From assembly GCF_052857255.1 (NCBI RefSeq), contig NC_135498.1, positions 84,902,639 to 84,966,638 of the forward strand: a stretch of 64,000 bases of DNA, written 5' to 3'. This DNA is from Amblyomma americanum. Taxonomy: Eukaryota; Arthropoda; Arachnida; Ixodida; Ixodidae. A program made the position numbers and the translations under genes. Positions 33,952-44,689 of this stretch are shown one piece after another (position 1 is the first letter of the stretch; every line of letters begins with the position of its first letter). The notes beneath the pieces were generated by a model. That model saw nothing but the letters and a program-made list of their open reading frames with translations. It searched no databases and had not been told where the DNA came from.

Positions 33952-35710
33952 CTTCCACGTTATGGAGATGCTCTTGCTTGGTCTTGCCTGTGACCAGGAT
34001 GTCGTCAAGGTAGCAACTGACTCCTTCCAACCCTTTCAGCATGTTGTCCATAATTGTTTGAAATATGCTTGGGGCGGGCGAAATGCCGAAAGCCAGACGG
34101 TTCATAGTATACAAGCCCTTATGTGTGTTTATCGTCAGTAGTTTCCGGGAGCTTTCCGCCATAACTACATGCTGGTAGGCCCTACTCAGGTCGATCTTCG
34201 AAAATTGCTCTCCTCCTGCAAGCGCTGCTAGAAGGTCATCTATCCGAGGTAGCGGGTAGCGGTCTACTTCTAGACAGGGATTGACGGTGGTTTTATAATC
34301 GCCACACAGTCGGAGGCTTCCATCCCTCTTCACCACCGGTACCAAGGGCGTCGCGTATTCGCTTGTAGCAACAGGCGTTATGATGGCAAGCTTCTCCATT
34401 TTCGCAAGTTCAGCTTCTACTGCACCTTGCAGATCAAAGGGAACGCTTCTTGCCTTTACAAACTTCGGCTGTGACCCTTCGCGAAGGACAAGCTCGGCCT
34501 GCTCTTCCGTGATGGTACCTAGCTCATCCTTGAAAACTTCGGAATGGCTGTCTAGCATGGCTTCCAGCTTTTCATGCCAGTGTTTTGACATTTCTCGAGA
34601 GGGACCAAGGTGCTTCAAAAAAACTAGGTTCTTCCAATCCAGACGAATATCTTGCAACCATTCTCTGCCGAGGAGTGCCGGTCCTGTAGTGTGCACGACG
34701 TACAGGGGAAGCTCCACGCTCTGGCCGTTGTGGTGCACGACGACTTTCGCCATACCCTTCGGTGTTACTATGGCCCCAGTATACGTGCGCAGCTTAAACG
34801 TAGCTGGCTGAAGTCGCTTACATGGAAACAGCCTCTGGAATTCGCGCCATGATACGACTGATACGGCTGCGCCGGTGTCAAGCTCCATCGTCAGTAGGAC
34901 ACCGTCAACGTTCACGGGTACAGTAAACGGGTCTGCGTTGACTGACTGAAGTGGGACAGACGTGAGCATCTTCACACGTTTCCGAGGCTTTGCCTCCCTA
35001 GCTTTCTTTCCTTTCGTGCAGGCGCGTTGAATATGCCCTTTCCGGTTACAATTATAACATGTATCGCCGATATGAAGGCACGCTTCACTAGAGTGATTGG
35101 GTGACCCGCAACGGAAACAGCTTGGCGACATCACAGACTGCTTTTCGCCTCGAACCTTATTCACTTCGTACGCCGGGGATACGCTGTTATGCGTGAACGC
35201 CGCGCTTTTCATTGCAGTTTCCATGGCAAGAGATCTATCTACGGCCTTCTGGAAGGTTAGCTTTTTGTCTTCCGTGAACAACACACGCTGAATGTCCTCG
35301 CGGAGCAGGCCGCAAACGAAACAGACCCGGAGCGCTTCATCCAAGAAACTTCCAAATTCGCAACTCTGCACCAGCCTTCGAAGTTCCGCGACAAATTCGG
35401 CAATGGACTCACCGCTTCGCTGTGACCGCTTGTAAAATTTCGCACGCTCTGCGATGACGGACGACTGCGGCGCCAGGTGATCGCTCAGGAGTTTCAGAAG
35501 ACTGTCAAACTCTCGTGACGACGGTGCGTCCGGTGCCGTCAGCGACTTGAGCAGCGCGTAGGTCTTCGCGCTGATGAGTCTTAGTAAAGCAGGAACCTTC
35601 TTTGCTACTAGAACATCGTTGACCGAAAGATAGGCCTTCAACCTTTCCTCGTACGAGCGCCAGTCGCTCGTGGTCTCGTAGAAAGGTTCAATGTAGCCGA
35701 TGTGACCCAT
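33920..35710 (-). pseudogene. Gag-pol of Gypsy element 2: gag, protease and first part of RT
   Basis: One reverse-strand frame of 596 codons starting at 35710. Gag (residues 1-230) has a retrotransposon capsid region and two zinc knuckles, CFRCGSPNHSSEAC and CYNCNRKGHIQRAC (C-x2-C-x4-H-x4-C). The protease active site is MELDTGAAVSVVS (about 275-287). RT follows with LRLCGDYKTTVNPCL, FSKIDLSRAYQHV, LAFGISPAPSIFQ and the catalytic YLDD (about 570). At the C-terminus the frame leaves RT at EAALSK and reads the nested MITE. Gag and pol are fused in one frame, a known arrangement in some Gypsy clades. Confidence 0.92.
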
Positions 35711-35837
35711 GACTCACTTGGAAGTTTCGGCTGCCGTGATGCCAGTTTCAGGAATTTCACAGCAGGGAAATCTTCGTGGCGGGAAGCTTTTTTACACAGA
35801 GGCCAGGTTCTTTACACTGCGAATTCCGTACGGCGGT

Positions 35838-35859
35838 CATCCCATCCTCGTCGCCAATA
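35838..35859 (-). promoter_or_regulatory. Putative primer-binding site of Gypsy element 2
   Basis: Next to the 5' LTR the reverse strand reads attggcgacgaggatggga, the standard position for the primer site; TTGGCGACGAGG is frequent at this place in Gypsy elements. The primer tRNA is not determined. Confidence 0.55.
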
Positions 35860-36084
35860 TGTCACGTCTGGCATCCAAGAACTGGGCGGCGTAGACATAG
35901 CATCGAAAGAACGTTTATTCCTACTACTTGGCAGGAAGCCAACAGGTTACATACAGAGCGCGGTGGGCCCGTACGAGCGGTCTTTTAAAGCCAGCACGGG
36001 CTACCAGATGAGCGATAGTCGGGCAGTGAGCATGCGCAGGCAGTACGCGATAACACGCGTGCTTGGTTTCGCGCGCACACAACA
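35860..36084 (-). repeat. 5' LTR of Gypsy element 2
   Basis: Pairs with 30869-31093. The differences from the other LTR are mainly substitutions, with no visible indel, which suggests moderate age. Confidence 0.92.
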
Positions 36085-36089
36085 CACAT

Positions 36090-37620
36090 AAGATCGTTAA
36101 GTGAGTTCAACACTGGGAGGGTATATAGGAAATACATCGAAACATTAAGATGCTATAAGCTGTCTAAGTACGTTTCGATTTTAATGCAGTTTGAGGCAGT
36201 ATTTTCCTCTTCAGAGAATAAAGTAAATGCTGGGGACCGATTTTTCTTTTTGAGTGTCGATTTTTACAAATCATAGTTAAAGATTAAACAAAAATTATGG
36301 TTTGCGGTATATCGGTATTTCATGTAATCCGGCAAAGAAAAAAAAAACTAAACTGAATGTCGACATTTCGTCCGCAGTATTCAAACCCTTTTTTCTTTCT
36401 TAATTGTTAAGATGCAAGTTTCATCCATATCGAAACTAGTATTTGCGTTTTACAAGCTCAAAAATTTGTATGTGATCTCTCCCAGCAGTTTGTTTGCCTG
36501 CGTTCGCGCGCGCAGGTTTTCCTCAGAACATGGACGAACTGAACTTCTTTCTTTCCTCTTTGTTCTTGCTTGGGCTGCATTCCTAAAGGATTTCTGCTTT
36601 TCGTTTTGCTCCACCTTGTGGAACGACTTCATACAGTAGTCAAGGGTCTGCATTGCAGACTAAAAGGAAGTGGGATGCATGGCCACACCCAAAACCTCTC
36701 CTCAACCCCTTGGCCACCTGGCCGCCACACAATAAGGCATTGTTTGCATCACAATACAGGCGACTCAGAGGAAGTTGGCTTCCTATTCTAGATGATGTAG
36801 GAGAACAGCACTTTTCCTTGCGCAATGAAGGTTTGCAGTTACTCAGGTGACGGCACCTCAATAAAGTGGCAAATACACTTCAAAGCAGGCCCTCCAGCCA
36901 ATAACAGCGTTTATATGAACTCGAAAGGGCCGGGTTCAGCCGACTCAGCGAAGAGTAGCTTGACGCAACTCGACCCTCTCCCGATGTGCTATGAGCGCTG
37001 TCGGTTCGAAGACCCTGGTAGTTGAGAGGACAAATGTGAACTTGTTTTTCGCTTGCGCCGTCGTGCCTCCGAAACAGTGCCGGCGGGCCTCAGTCTTGAG
37101 GACTACCACCTCTTGCTCTCAATGCGCTGCTCGACGCTTCGGGTCGCTTCAGTTTAACAGGTCTTAGGGATGCTAGATGGGCCCCTTCCCCGCCCGTGCA
37201 CCGTCAAGGCATCCTAACCGGTCTCGACTCGCGAAAATCGAGTTCATGAAAACACGCAGTCATCTAGTGGGTTGACCTTTCTCAGTCCGACCCCCGACTC
37301 GACACGACGCTATCGAGTTCGTATAAGGAGAGCTAATGCTGTAGACCGATTGTCATGAGGTAGAGGTCAACTCCTTTTCAAAGAGGCACTTGCCAGTCAC
37401 CTTGAGGCACCTACCAGTGCCCACCGCAGAGAGAGACAGGCTCGTCTTGTTGCTTTTCCTGCTGACCCTCTTCTGCATGGCAACGTTGTGAGAACCGGTC
37501 AAAGCCACCTGGGACATTCTCCACTGCTTTCTTCATTTGTATGGCGGCGAACCTCGGACAATGCCTCGCAAGTGATTTAAAAACCGATCTATAGTGCACC
37601 GCAAGAAGGTCGTGACACCA
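36090..37620 (-). repeat. Duplicated block SD4 right part plus block R copy 2 (reverse)
   Basis: 36090-36400 continues block SD4 (matches 49874-50180: tcgttaag-gagttca, gatttttctttttgag-tcg). 36400-37620 is block R in reverse orientation; it matches 50545-52070 directly and 46550-45170 as reverse complement (tttgcgttttacaagctc, gagtagcttgacgcaactcg, gttcgtataagg). No recognisable gene. The SINE present at the corresponding position of copy 4 is absent here. Confidence 0.85.
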
Positions 37621-38110
37621 GAGATTGTTTTGATTAGCTCATCCGCAAACTCAGAGATAATGACAGGGGTCGAAAATCCCCCGCAGCAAGTAGAGAATCA
37701 TGGCTCAAGTAGTGGAGACGCTGAAATCATTGAAATCGTGCTATAGTCACGTAGACAGTATTTCGGACGAACTGGAGAATAAGTCCACCAGGGGCGGACT
37801 TTGCTAAAGACTAAACCCTCTCATTACAAGCAATGCCACAGTGACCAGGGGCCCAGCGAAAGCCTACTTCTTCGTTATAAGGTGGAAAAAAAAATGAAGG
37901 GAACCGCTCATAGTAGTATTCCTCAATTTTTCGAGCACTGACCAGGCGGGAAGGAAATTTGTCGGAATAATAACCTGAGAGATACTGCAAGGAATGCTTA
38001 TTAAATAAAACAATTCTCCTTTGTTTCACATCGTCTTCTTTGAGATCAAATTCTTCTACTAAAATTATCTTGTACCCAGACGTGCCAACGACCCAGCAAA
38101 GCAATAAAAT
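37621..38110 (-). pseudogene. Short LINE RNase H-like fragment and flanks
   Basis: A reverse frame at 38104-37811 ends with VGFRWAPGHCGIACNERV, which matches the W-x-P-x-H-C-G-I-x-G-N-E motif of LINE-encoded RNase H domains; the rest of the frame is not recognisable. Only this motif supports the call, so it may be a very short relic or coincidence. Flanking DNA to 37621 shows nothing. Confidence 0.35.
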
Positions 38111-38744
38111 GATCCTTAAGAGATTGTAGAGAGCGCTCTACAACTATCGCCGCAGCCGACCACGCTTTGTGTTAAACTGCAATCCACTCTCGCGTTGCGC
38201 TTTGCACATGGTCGTCGTCTTCTACAAACACTGCTATATCTAATATGCATCTTCTCCCGCGCTCAGCATTGCGCATGGTCGCCTTCATCAAGTAGTACTA
38301 CTATCGAACTAATATCGTCGGCAGCCTTGCCGACGAACCAGCAATAGAAAACAATGACCCTACAGGTTCTGAAACACCGACACAACGGTGCTCAAATTTC
38401 GCAGCATAAAGAATCGTAATCGTCCTCTGAATTTTTTGCAAGGATGTTGATGCTCTGTTTTAGCCCTGCGTTGAATTCTAACTGCTTGTTTTAGAAGTGA
38501 TCGCGGACCAGATGCGATATATTGTCTCAGTTCGAAGCCTTGTTCGTATACCGCTCCGGTAAGCGAAATGAATGATTCGAACAAACGTGATGGCCGACGC
38601 ACTAAATTACTGAGAAACGATAACATGTTTCTGGTTCCTGTAACCTGCAGTGTTTTATGCGGCCGAGGATATATATTACTTATGCAAACTTTGTGAAATT
38701 GCGCATGCATGAGACTTGCAGTACGTAGGAAATCACAAAGTAAT
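38111..38744. other. No gene recognised
   Basis: Contains two imperfect direct repeats of about 110 bp (38155-38245 and 38262-38300: ctcgcgttgcgctttgcacatggtcg / cccgcgctcagcattgcgcatggtcg type motifs, each followed by ctac-act-cta). A reverse frame of 116 codons at 38360-38710 has no domain. Confidence 0.35.
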
Positions 38745-39140
38745 GAAGGGAGTGTAACGCCTCAAGGGGGCTTGCCAACGTTTCCAGAAGAGAACTTGTC
38801 TTTGTCTGGCAAAGCGTTCATCATTGTCGGGCTTTTAGTATAGTATTTGCTCCATGGGAGAAGGAGGGTGTGAATTTGGAGCGGTGAATGTTGTGCAGGC
38901 AGGATTGATGCTAAATATGATCAGCATGTTGACCTTAAAAACCATGATAGGAGATAGGCCAGCTCAGCATAATGAAATCCGAGGGCGTAGAGCGTGGAAA
39001 GATATCGAGCGTGGGCTTCAAATACTGCGGCTTGGTATGACTGGCAGAATTTTTCTGGAAAAGTTGCACAAAGGAATTAGGCAACATGGAAGAGCCGAAA
39101 AGTGGGAAAAATGAATGAAAAGCGATAACGTGCAAGCGGG
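38745..39140 (+). repeat. Three-copy block SD6, copy 1
   Basis: Starts cctcaa-gg-gcttgccaacg and runs through gaacttgtctttgtctggcaaagcg; the same order occurs at 39730-40260 and 59790-60430. Copies 1 and 2 are tandem and about 1 kb apart. Similarity is strongest over the first 200-300 bp. No coding evidence. Confidence 0.6.
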
Positions 39141-39729
39141 TTCCGAGCATGCACGAATGGAAGTGGAGGACTGGGGGGAGGGATGGAGCTGCGCATTCAA
39201 CCGGGGAGGATTGTTACGAAGAAGATCGGCAGCGGCTGCAGCAGCACGACCAGCGCGAGAATGTTTCGTTCATTCTGGGAACTCGGAGCGATATTTCGGC
39301 TAGCTCTCCTTATTCTGCCTTCACCATAAATCCCGTTTCAATATTTCGTATTTATTTGTTTTTTATTCGAGCCGTTTCCCACATGGAGCGGACAGTCGAA
39401 ACAAAAGAGCGGCTAGATTGTGTTCCAGGTAAGCATGCAGGCTTTATTTATACAATTATACAGATAATTTGCGAGTGTAGTCATCTAGCAGCCACAGGTG
39501 GTAATGTTGTATTTTCCGCACTGTATCTTTAATTTTAATTATTCATCCCGATGATTCCTTGAGGGGTTCAATGCCACGAATATTTGGAAAGTATACTTGC
39601 CCATGCTCTAAACTGCTTCCGCCAGTTGCGTGGAGGCATGTGTGCTGTTTAGCAAACCTCTATATGAAACTATGGTAGAGAGAGCGTGGGCAGACTGTGC
39701 TTGATAATCAAAAATTTAACAAGGGAGGG
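39141..39729. other. No gene recognised
   Basis: Spacer between two tandem copies of block SD6. Short forward frames (39149-39532) have no domain; a possible donor (ccaggtaagc at 39426-39435) lies inside one of them but no partner exon is evident. Confidence 0.3.
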
Positions 39730-40260
39730 GAAAGTTTAAGGGTGCTTGCTAACTCTTCGACAAGAGGACCTGACCTGTCTTCGTCTGGTCAAAGCGCTCA
39801 TCAACGGCTGGGTTTAAATTAGTCTTCAGTCCGTGGAGGAAGGCCCAGCGAGGGGAGGAGGCGTGTCTTGCAAAGGGTATTAGGGTGTTAGGGTGAATCT
39901 TGTCGGGCATATTGTGCGTTAAAGTGGTTGAACCGATTGAATGGCAAAACTGTAACAAAAGGACTGCTCGGCTGAAGGGCATCCAGGGCCGCCAAGCATG
40001 GACAGATCGCGAACTTGTGCTTGTGTGTCCAGCGGCTACAGGTGGCTATGTTGCCCTCTAAATTCTGATAAGAGAATTACCCAGGATAGCGGAACGAAAT
40101 GCTGCGGGGAGGGGTGTTCAGACGAGAAGACGAAGAAAAATACGAAATTAAAGAAAAGCAAAACATTGGGTGAACCTCAGAGAAAGCACTTAAGAAAGGG
40201 GGGGGGGGGGAGATGTGGAACCCCTGTACTCCTGACAAATTATAGCAGCAGGTGGAGTTG
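39730..40260 (+). repeat. Three-copy block SD6, copy 2
   Basis: Contains gcttgctaactcttcgac, gtcttcgtctggtcaaagcg and, at its right end, ctcagagaaagcact with a G run at 40200-40210. Copy 3 (59790-60430) has gcgagttcagagaaagcac with the same G-rich end. It is G-rich and without a frame. Confidence 0.6.
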
Positions 40261-40729
40261 ATGATGTAAAGATAACTTCAACAAGGGAGAAAGGAGGGGG
40301 AGGTGCGATTGAGGGGGCAAGGGAAAGTAGGTCTAGATGGGTAGGGTGCACAAACGAAAACGGCGGATATAGTGCTTATAGTCACAGAGCTCTAACTCAT
40401 AAGGTCAGAGCGGGATGACCGATACCGAAGAGAGGTAGACGCTATGAGTGCCGTCCTCCCCACAAAGCCACCCGCGGACACACTACGTGAACAGCATGCC
40501 CAAACGCCGATTCACGCGACGAATCATTGGCCTGCATATTGGGCGCCACAACACCTCGCACTTCCGATCCACCTATTGCACTCTGGGCCAGCAATGTCGG
40601 TTAAGATGCATGGCGAATGGCAGTCGATATGCCTAATTCGTTTAACGCAAAGGTGAAGGTCGGCTGAGAAGCGAAAAGCGGATTAGAGTACCACGTTCGA
40701 ACCGGTGGGCTCCGCCGATTTCCCCGACA
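40261..40729. other. No gene recognised
   Basis: Purine-rich stretch to about 40330 followed by unique-looking DNA. Two overlapping forward frames at 40444-40656 have no domain. Confidence 0.3.
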
Positions 40730-41180
40730 GTGCTAGTGTGACAAAGCAAGGAGCCGTAGATGAATTCGGATAATCAATTCCCTCTAGTTGTCAGGACTAC
40801 CCTCCTTTCTTCTGCCTGCATTGTCACACTGCATTGTCATGCCTATAGCCCGACGCCAATGTCTCGAAGGGGGTCCTTGGATAGCGCAAACCACAATGCT
40901 CTTAAGTTGTATCCTACTATTCACGGAGACAAATGTGTACACAAGTGCTTATCCCGTCAGGAAACAAGGGTTGTTTCTTGATATAGCGTTTATACTGCGT
41001 GCAAAAAGTTGCTCTAAAAAGTCACCACCGTTTGTGCACAGAAGAAACAACACGCAGGGGTCAAATTTAGCGCTTTCTGGTGTAAAACAATACTTTTTTT
41101 TAGATTAAATATAAATTGAGCTGCAGTGTAGTTTTTCCAGATCGCTTAAGACATATACATCAAAACGAGCGTCAGATAAC
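40730..41180 (+). repeat. Duplicated block SD4, third (diverged) copy
   Basis: Matches 49335-49810 and 29900-30330 in order: gctagtgtgacaaag, cgccaatgtctcgaagggggtccttgg, gttgtttcttgatatagcg and taaattgagctgcagtgtag. It is more diverged than the other two and lies directly before the copy D unit. Confidence 0.65.
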
Positions 41181-41889
41181 ACCAGACAGCACTTCTTGCG
41201 TGTCGCACAGCAGCAATTCCTGCAGCTTACGTATATACATGATGTTAAGCTCGATAAAGCCATTGCATCTTTTTAGGCCTAGTTTACTGAGAAATACTGC
41301 CTGTGGCATTTAGCGCGCCGTACGTTTCCTGGGCATCGGTAGCTTATTCTTCATACCGACAGTTGTTGTTCTTACAGGATCGTTTATATTAGTTACGCAT
41401 AAGGGAGACAAGGCAGAGGTACAAAGACCGGATTACAATTCTCCGACAGTCCAGCCGACATCAAAAACGTGTCTGCCTAAAGTTTTCCCCATGGCCGCTG
41501 CCGCACCATTATCTTGCTGGAGGGTTTGTCTCTAATGCGCCAGAACTATTCAGCTGCTTGCTTCCTAGAACACCTCTTATCGCACCATCGAAGGCAGTGG
41601 AAATGTCCTTCTCCTCGCTGGTTTCTAACCCCGAAAATCCTGTTCCATTGTAAAGGAACACAAAAAGGCTTTTGTGAAAAGAAGCTGGTCTCAAAAATGA
41701 GGTCAACACACATACACCTCCTTGAAAAGTAGGAACGGTGAGCTGTCCTTAATACATATGATATCTGGTTCCAGTGGTTTATGGGAAACTGGGAACATTT
41801 GTATTCTTATCTCCCTGACCTGCGACCAGAAGTACGCCTTTGTACACAGAAGTTAAAGCCCATTGGTGGAGCCGCGACTTACTCTCGCC

Positions 41890-42034
41890 AACAGCAACCC
41901 TTTCCCAAACATGAGAAAAGCTCCAGAACTGTAATGTGTCACATGGGGTGTTGAAGGCGAGCGAGCAGCATAGCTGTTGCTAAAGGTTGTGTTGTGATGT
42001 TTCCGAGAGCATTTCGCTGCCTTTGATTACGGGA
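41890..42034 (+). promoter_or_regulatory. Upstream region of gene copy D shared with copies A and C
   Basis: Holds cagcaaccctttccc, ctgtaatgtgtcac and agctgttgctaaaggttgtg, the same series of motifs seen before the other copies. Probable promoter and 5' UTR; the start of transcription is unknown. Confidence 0.35.
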
Positions 42035-43708
42035 ATGAGCGCAAAGCGTATTTTGGAGGGGGGCATGGAGAAAATGTCGCCCTTGCTTCGCCTTCAAAAG
42101 CTGTGGGGGCTCACCTCTAGCGACTCAGAAGACGACACAGATGGCAAAGAAAACGCCGGTCCCAAAGGCACCCTCAAGAGATCCGGAACCCGCACCAAGC
42201 CCAACAAGAAACGCAAGATTAAAAATGGACTGCGAAAGGAATTTAAAAGTAAGTAATAGTTTTCTAAGCACTTGGTTGTCGGCGACTACTTCGCCCAGAA
42301 CAACGTAGTGTAGGGAGACTGATATCATATATGTAACATTTATTAATATTTCGTCTAAGGTTGGTTCAGAGACCTAAGTGTCAAGTAATATTCTGTTGAT
42401 GCTTTGTAAGAGTCTCAGGTAATGCATCACGCAACGGGTTGCTATTGCCACCAGTGTTTTCGTATTATTTACACAAAAACACTTACGAACCTCTTTTGCT
42501 GCTTGCAGATTGTTTTCCGGGTAATCAATATTTATAGCTAAGATCTTAGTGTGCATCATGGCTTGCAGTTCAGCTCGGCAGTCGCTGTGCTCTCCGTGCG
42601 TGTTCAAAACTTAATGTTGCCATCCGACTCAGGCAGCGCTAGCTTCCATGAGCGCTTGATTTTCGGTTGCGAGGAACTAAATACGCAGCTAAAATAGAGT
42701 GCAAATTAGCTAAAAAAAATTTTCAAACAAAATACTCATTCAAATATAGAATTTATGGTTAACATAATTTTGTCGCTGACATGGCGGAGTTGCTGACCTG
42801 TGTTTGTTTTCTCGAGCTGAGTTCGGCAGAAAGGTTGTGACCATTCTCGCCGACTTGTCCGTCGGACTCTCTAATTATGTTAATTTTCAAGTAGCTGAAG
42901 TCACAAATGCCACAACTAATTTATTTTTTTTGCTGCATAGATAAGCTTGGCTTCATCGAAATCCGCATGCGCCAAACTAATAATTCTCATAATCTTGCGT
43001 TGCTGCGTCTGTATCTTGTGGGCGTCAGTTCTAGGCGATCGACGATTGATTGTTGTGCCTATGGCGGAACCACTTGCCACAGGCGGAACACTGCGCTTCT
43101 GCCAGCTAAACTGAACAGAGCGGTTCGTTTTGAGGACGCCTTCTGCAGATACCGTATTTGCATTGCGACATGCTGAAAGGCTTTATCTGCATTCTAACCT
43201 CACTTCTGCAACCCATTTATAATCACTGGTATCGTCAGCAGAACTCCCTGCCAATATGTTGCGTAATATAGATGTCATTATAGACAAATCAAGGGACGCA
43301 GAAAAGAGCAGCTGGTTTTATAGATTGTCTCTTCTTCTTTTAGTTTTATGAAAACGTATTGTCGCTTGGCTCCATTCTGCAGTTGAACTTCATTTGGTTC
43401 TAACCTGTTTATTCATCTTTGTAGATGAGCCTCGGCCCTCCAAGAAGTTCAAGCCAAACAAGACTTCCGGAGGCGGAGACGAGGCCGGCCCATCGGAAAT
43501 GTGGAAATGCGAAGCAGGCGCAGATCCTCTCAAAATAAAGCTGACCAGGGTTAACCCGCCGAACGGAGAGAAAGAGAAGCAACAACGCCCCGACGAAGAG
43601 GAGCCCATGGACTTTGGCTGGCTGTTCGACGACATCTTCGATTTGCCGGATGGCAACCAACTTCCGGATCTGAATCTGTTGTTTCCGGAGGAGAACCAGG
43701 AGGCCTAG
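42035..43708 (+). CDS. Two-exon nuclear-protein-like gene, family copy D (join 42035-42248, 43425-43708)
   Basis: Exon 1 ends AAAA before gtaagt, and exon 2 starts after tctttgtag; the phase-1 join gives an open frame of 165 residues. Start MSAKRILEGGMEKM matches copy C (KRILDEAREKM). The next 19 residues or so of copy C, including RRDHGLQKHLML, are missing by an in-frame deletion after codon 14. Then come an acidic patch SSDSEDDTDGKE (28-39), a basic segment NKKRKIKNGLRKEFK (57-71) that looks like a nuclear localisation signal, EAGPSEMWKCEAG, and a strongly acidic-aromatic segment PDEEEPMDFGWLFDDIFDLP (126-145), followed by LPDLNLLFPEENQEA. Such acidic-aromatic tails act as transcription activation or protein docking motifs in known factors; here that is inference. 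Loss of the N-terminal core may make this a dominant-negative or dead paralogue. Confidence 0.6.
42249..43424 (+). other. Intron of gene copy D
   Basis: A GT-AG interval of 1176 bp, colinear with the copy C intron (20664-21807), including cttgccacaggcggaacactgcgcttc. Strong conservation of the intron itself shows that the copies are young relative to exon divergence from copy A. Confidence 0.6.
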
Positions 43709-43948
43709 ACCAACGAAAACCCCATGCTTGTATCTTAGCGCTAGTCAACGGGGGCCTGCGCACAACGAGCATTTCAATTCAAGCCGTGTTGCATGACAAA
43801 TGTCCGAACGGACAGGCTTTAATTTCTGTTACTCGCTCCTCAATTTTTTCACGGTATCGTTATTTTTCTATGCGCACTTGTTAAGGAGCTATCAATTAAG
43901 CTCACAACAGAACTGATGTTTCATTTGTACGTCCCTTTTTTGTGTCGT

Positions 43949-43954
43949 TTAATA
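43949..43954 (+). terminator. Polyadenylation signal of gene copy D
   Basis: AATAAA within tttaataaaaatgctcg about 240 bp after the stop; conserved with the corresponding site of copy C at 22338. Confidence 0.5.
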
Positions 43955-44689
43955 AAAATGCTCGTTCTAAAGCTAATGTATTGTTTCTTTTCATGAATAC
44001 TTTGCAATGTAAAGGAAAAAAAAGGAAAATGTAGGCAACACAGCCTCAATTTATTACAGGTTTCTGCTGACGCTGCTTCCCACGTAATATCAGCTGAAAA
44101 CTTCTCGCTGATTATGGGAAATGTTGCAGTCTCTCGAGGCGAAGCGTGCTGTTTCGCAAGGCGTAAAACCTCCATGCAACAAATGGCACCAGATACCCTT
44201 ATATCTACAGCAGCCTTCTGTGGAGAAAGGCGATGTTGTTTTTTTTTTCTGAGACGACATCTTCAACTCTTTACTGCTAAAGAAGATAGCTTGCAGCAGG
44301 TATGGTACCGTCAAAATTTGATGGCCTATTTGCGTGGATTTGTGCTCGTTTCCATCTGAATTATTTCGAAAAAAAAAGGCGGCAACGCGATAATTTCCGT
44401 CAGATAATGCTCAGCTAGACAGGCGTTTTGAAGGAATGCAGCTTTCTATGGGATGTCTCGGACATGGTCAATGTCCGCTCTTGGCCGCCTTTCGTGCTGT
44501 TGTCCATTGTAAACAGTCCTGAAAATGCAAATTTTCTCTCAGCGGTAATTTGTTGTGCCGCTTGGGTCTACACAGTCCTTCACATTGTATTTACTGTGGC
44601 TCCTTCGAAATCCGTCGCTCATTTAATAACGGCATGATCCCGTTAATTTTATCTTCATCTTCTCTGTTTCATGGACCAGTTGGCACGAC

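Larger units (their letters stand above)
30869..36084 (-). mobile_element. Gypsy element 2, LTR retrotransposon, near full length with nested MITE
   Basis: Reverse-strand element bounded by 225-bp LTRs (30869-31093 and 35860-36084) with about 18 differences by eye. The flanking pentamers ctcat (30864-30868) and cacat (36085-36089) are a probable target duplication. Order on the reverse strand: 5' LTR, primer site (ttggcgacgaggatggg), gag-pol frame, RNase H, integrase, a purine tract (aggaggaaggaga) and the 3' LTR. A 0.7-kb inverted-repeat element splits the RT region. Nonsense codons at 33139-33141 and 32145-32147 and several frameshifts make it inactive. The paralogous locus at about 49870 has no insertion. 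Confidence 0.93.
41525..44660 (+). repeat. Duplicated block SD2, second copy (contains gene copy D)
   Basis: Colinear partner of 19835-23066 from the promoter region through the intron and 3' flank. Ends near gttaattttatcttcatc, which in the first copy is followed by the LINE insertion at 23067-24030. Confidence 0.9.

Noticed and set aside
31152..35710. Large open frames as host genes
   Set aside because: Zinc knuckles, protease, RT and integrase motifs in order between LTRs identify a Gypsy retrotransposon.
38360..38710. 116-codon reverse frame
   Set aside because: No recognisable domain and no counterpart in the duplicated blocks; length is within chance for this amount of DNA.
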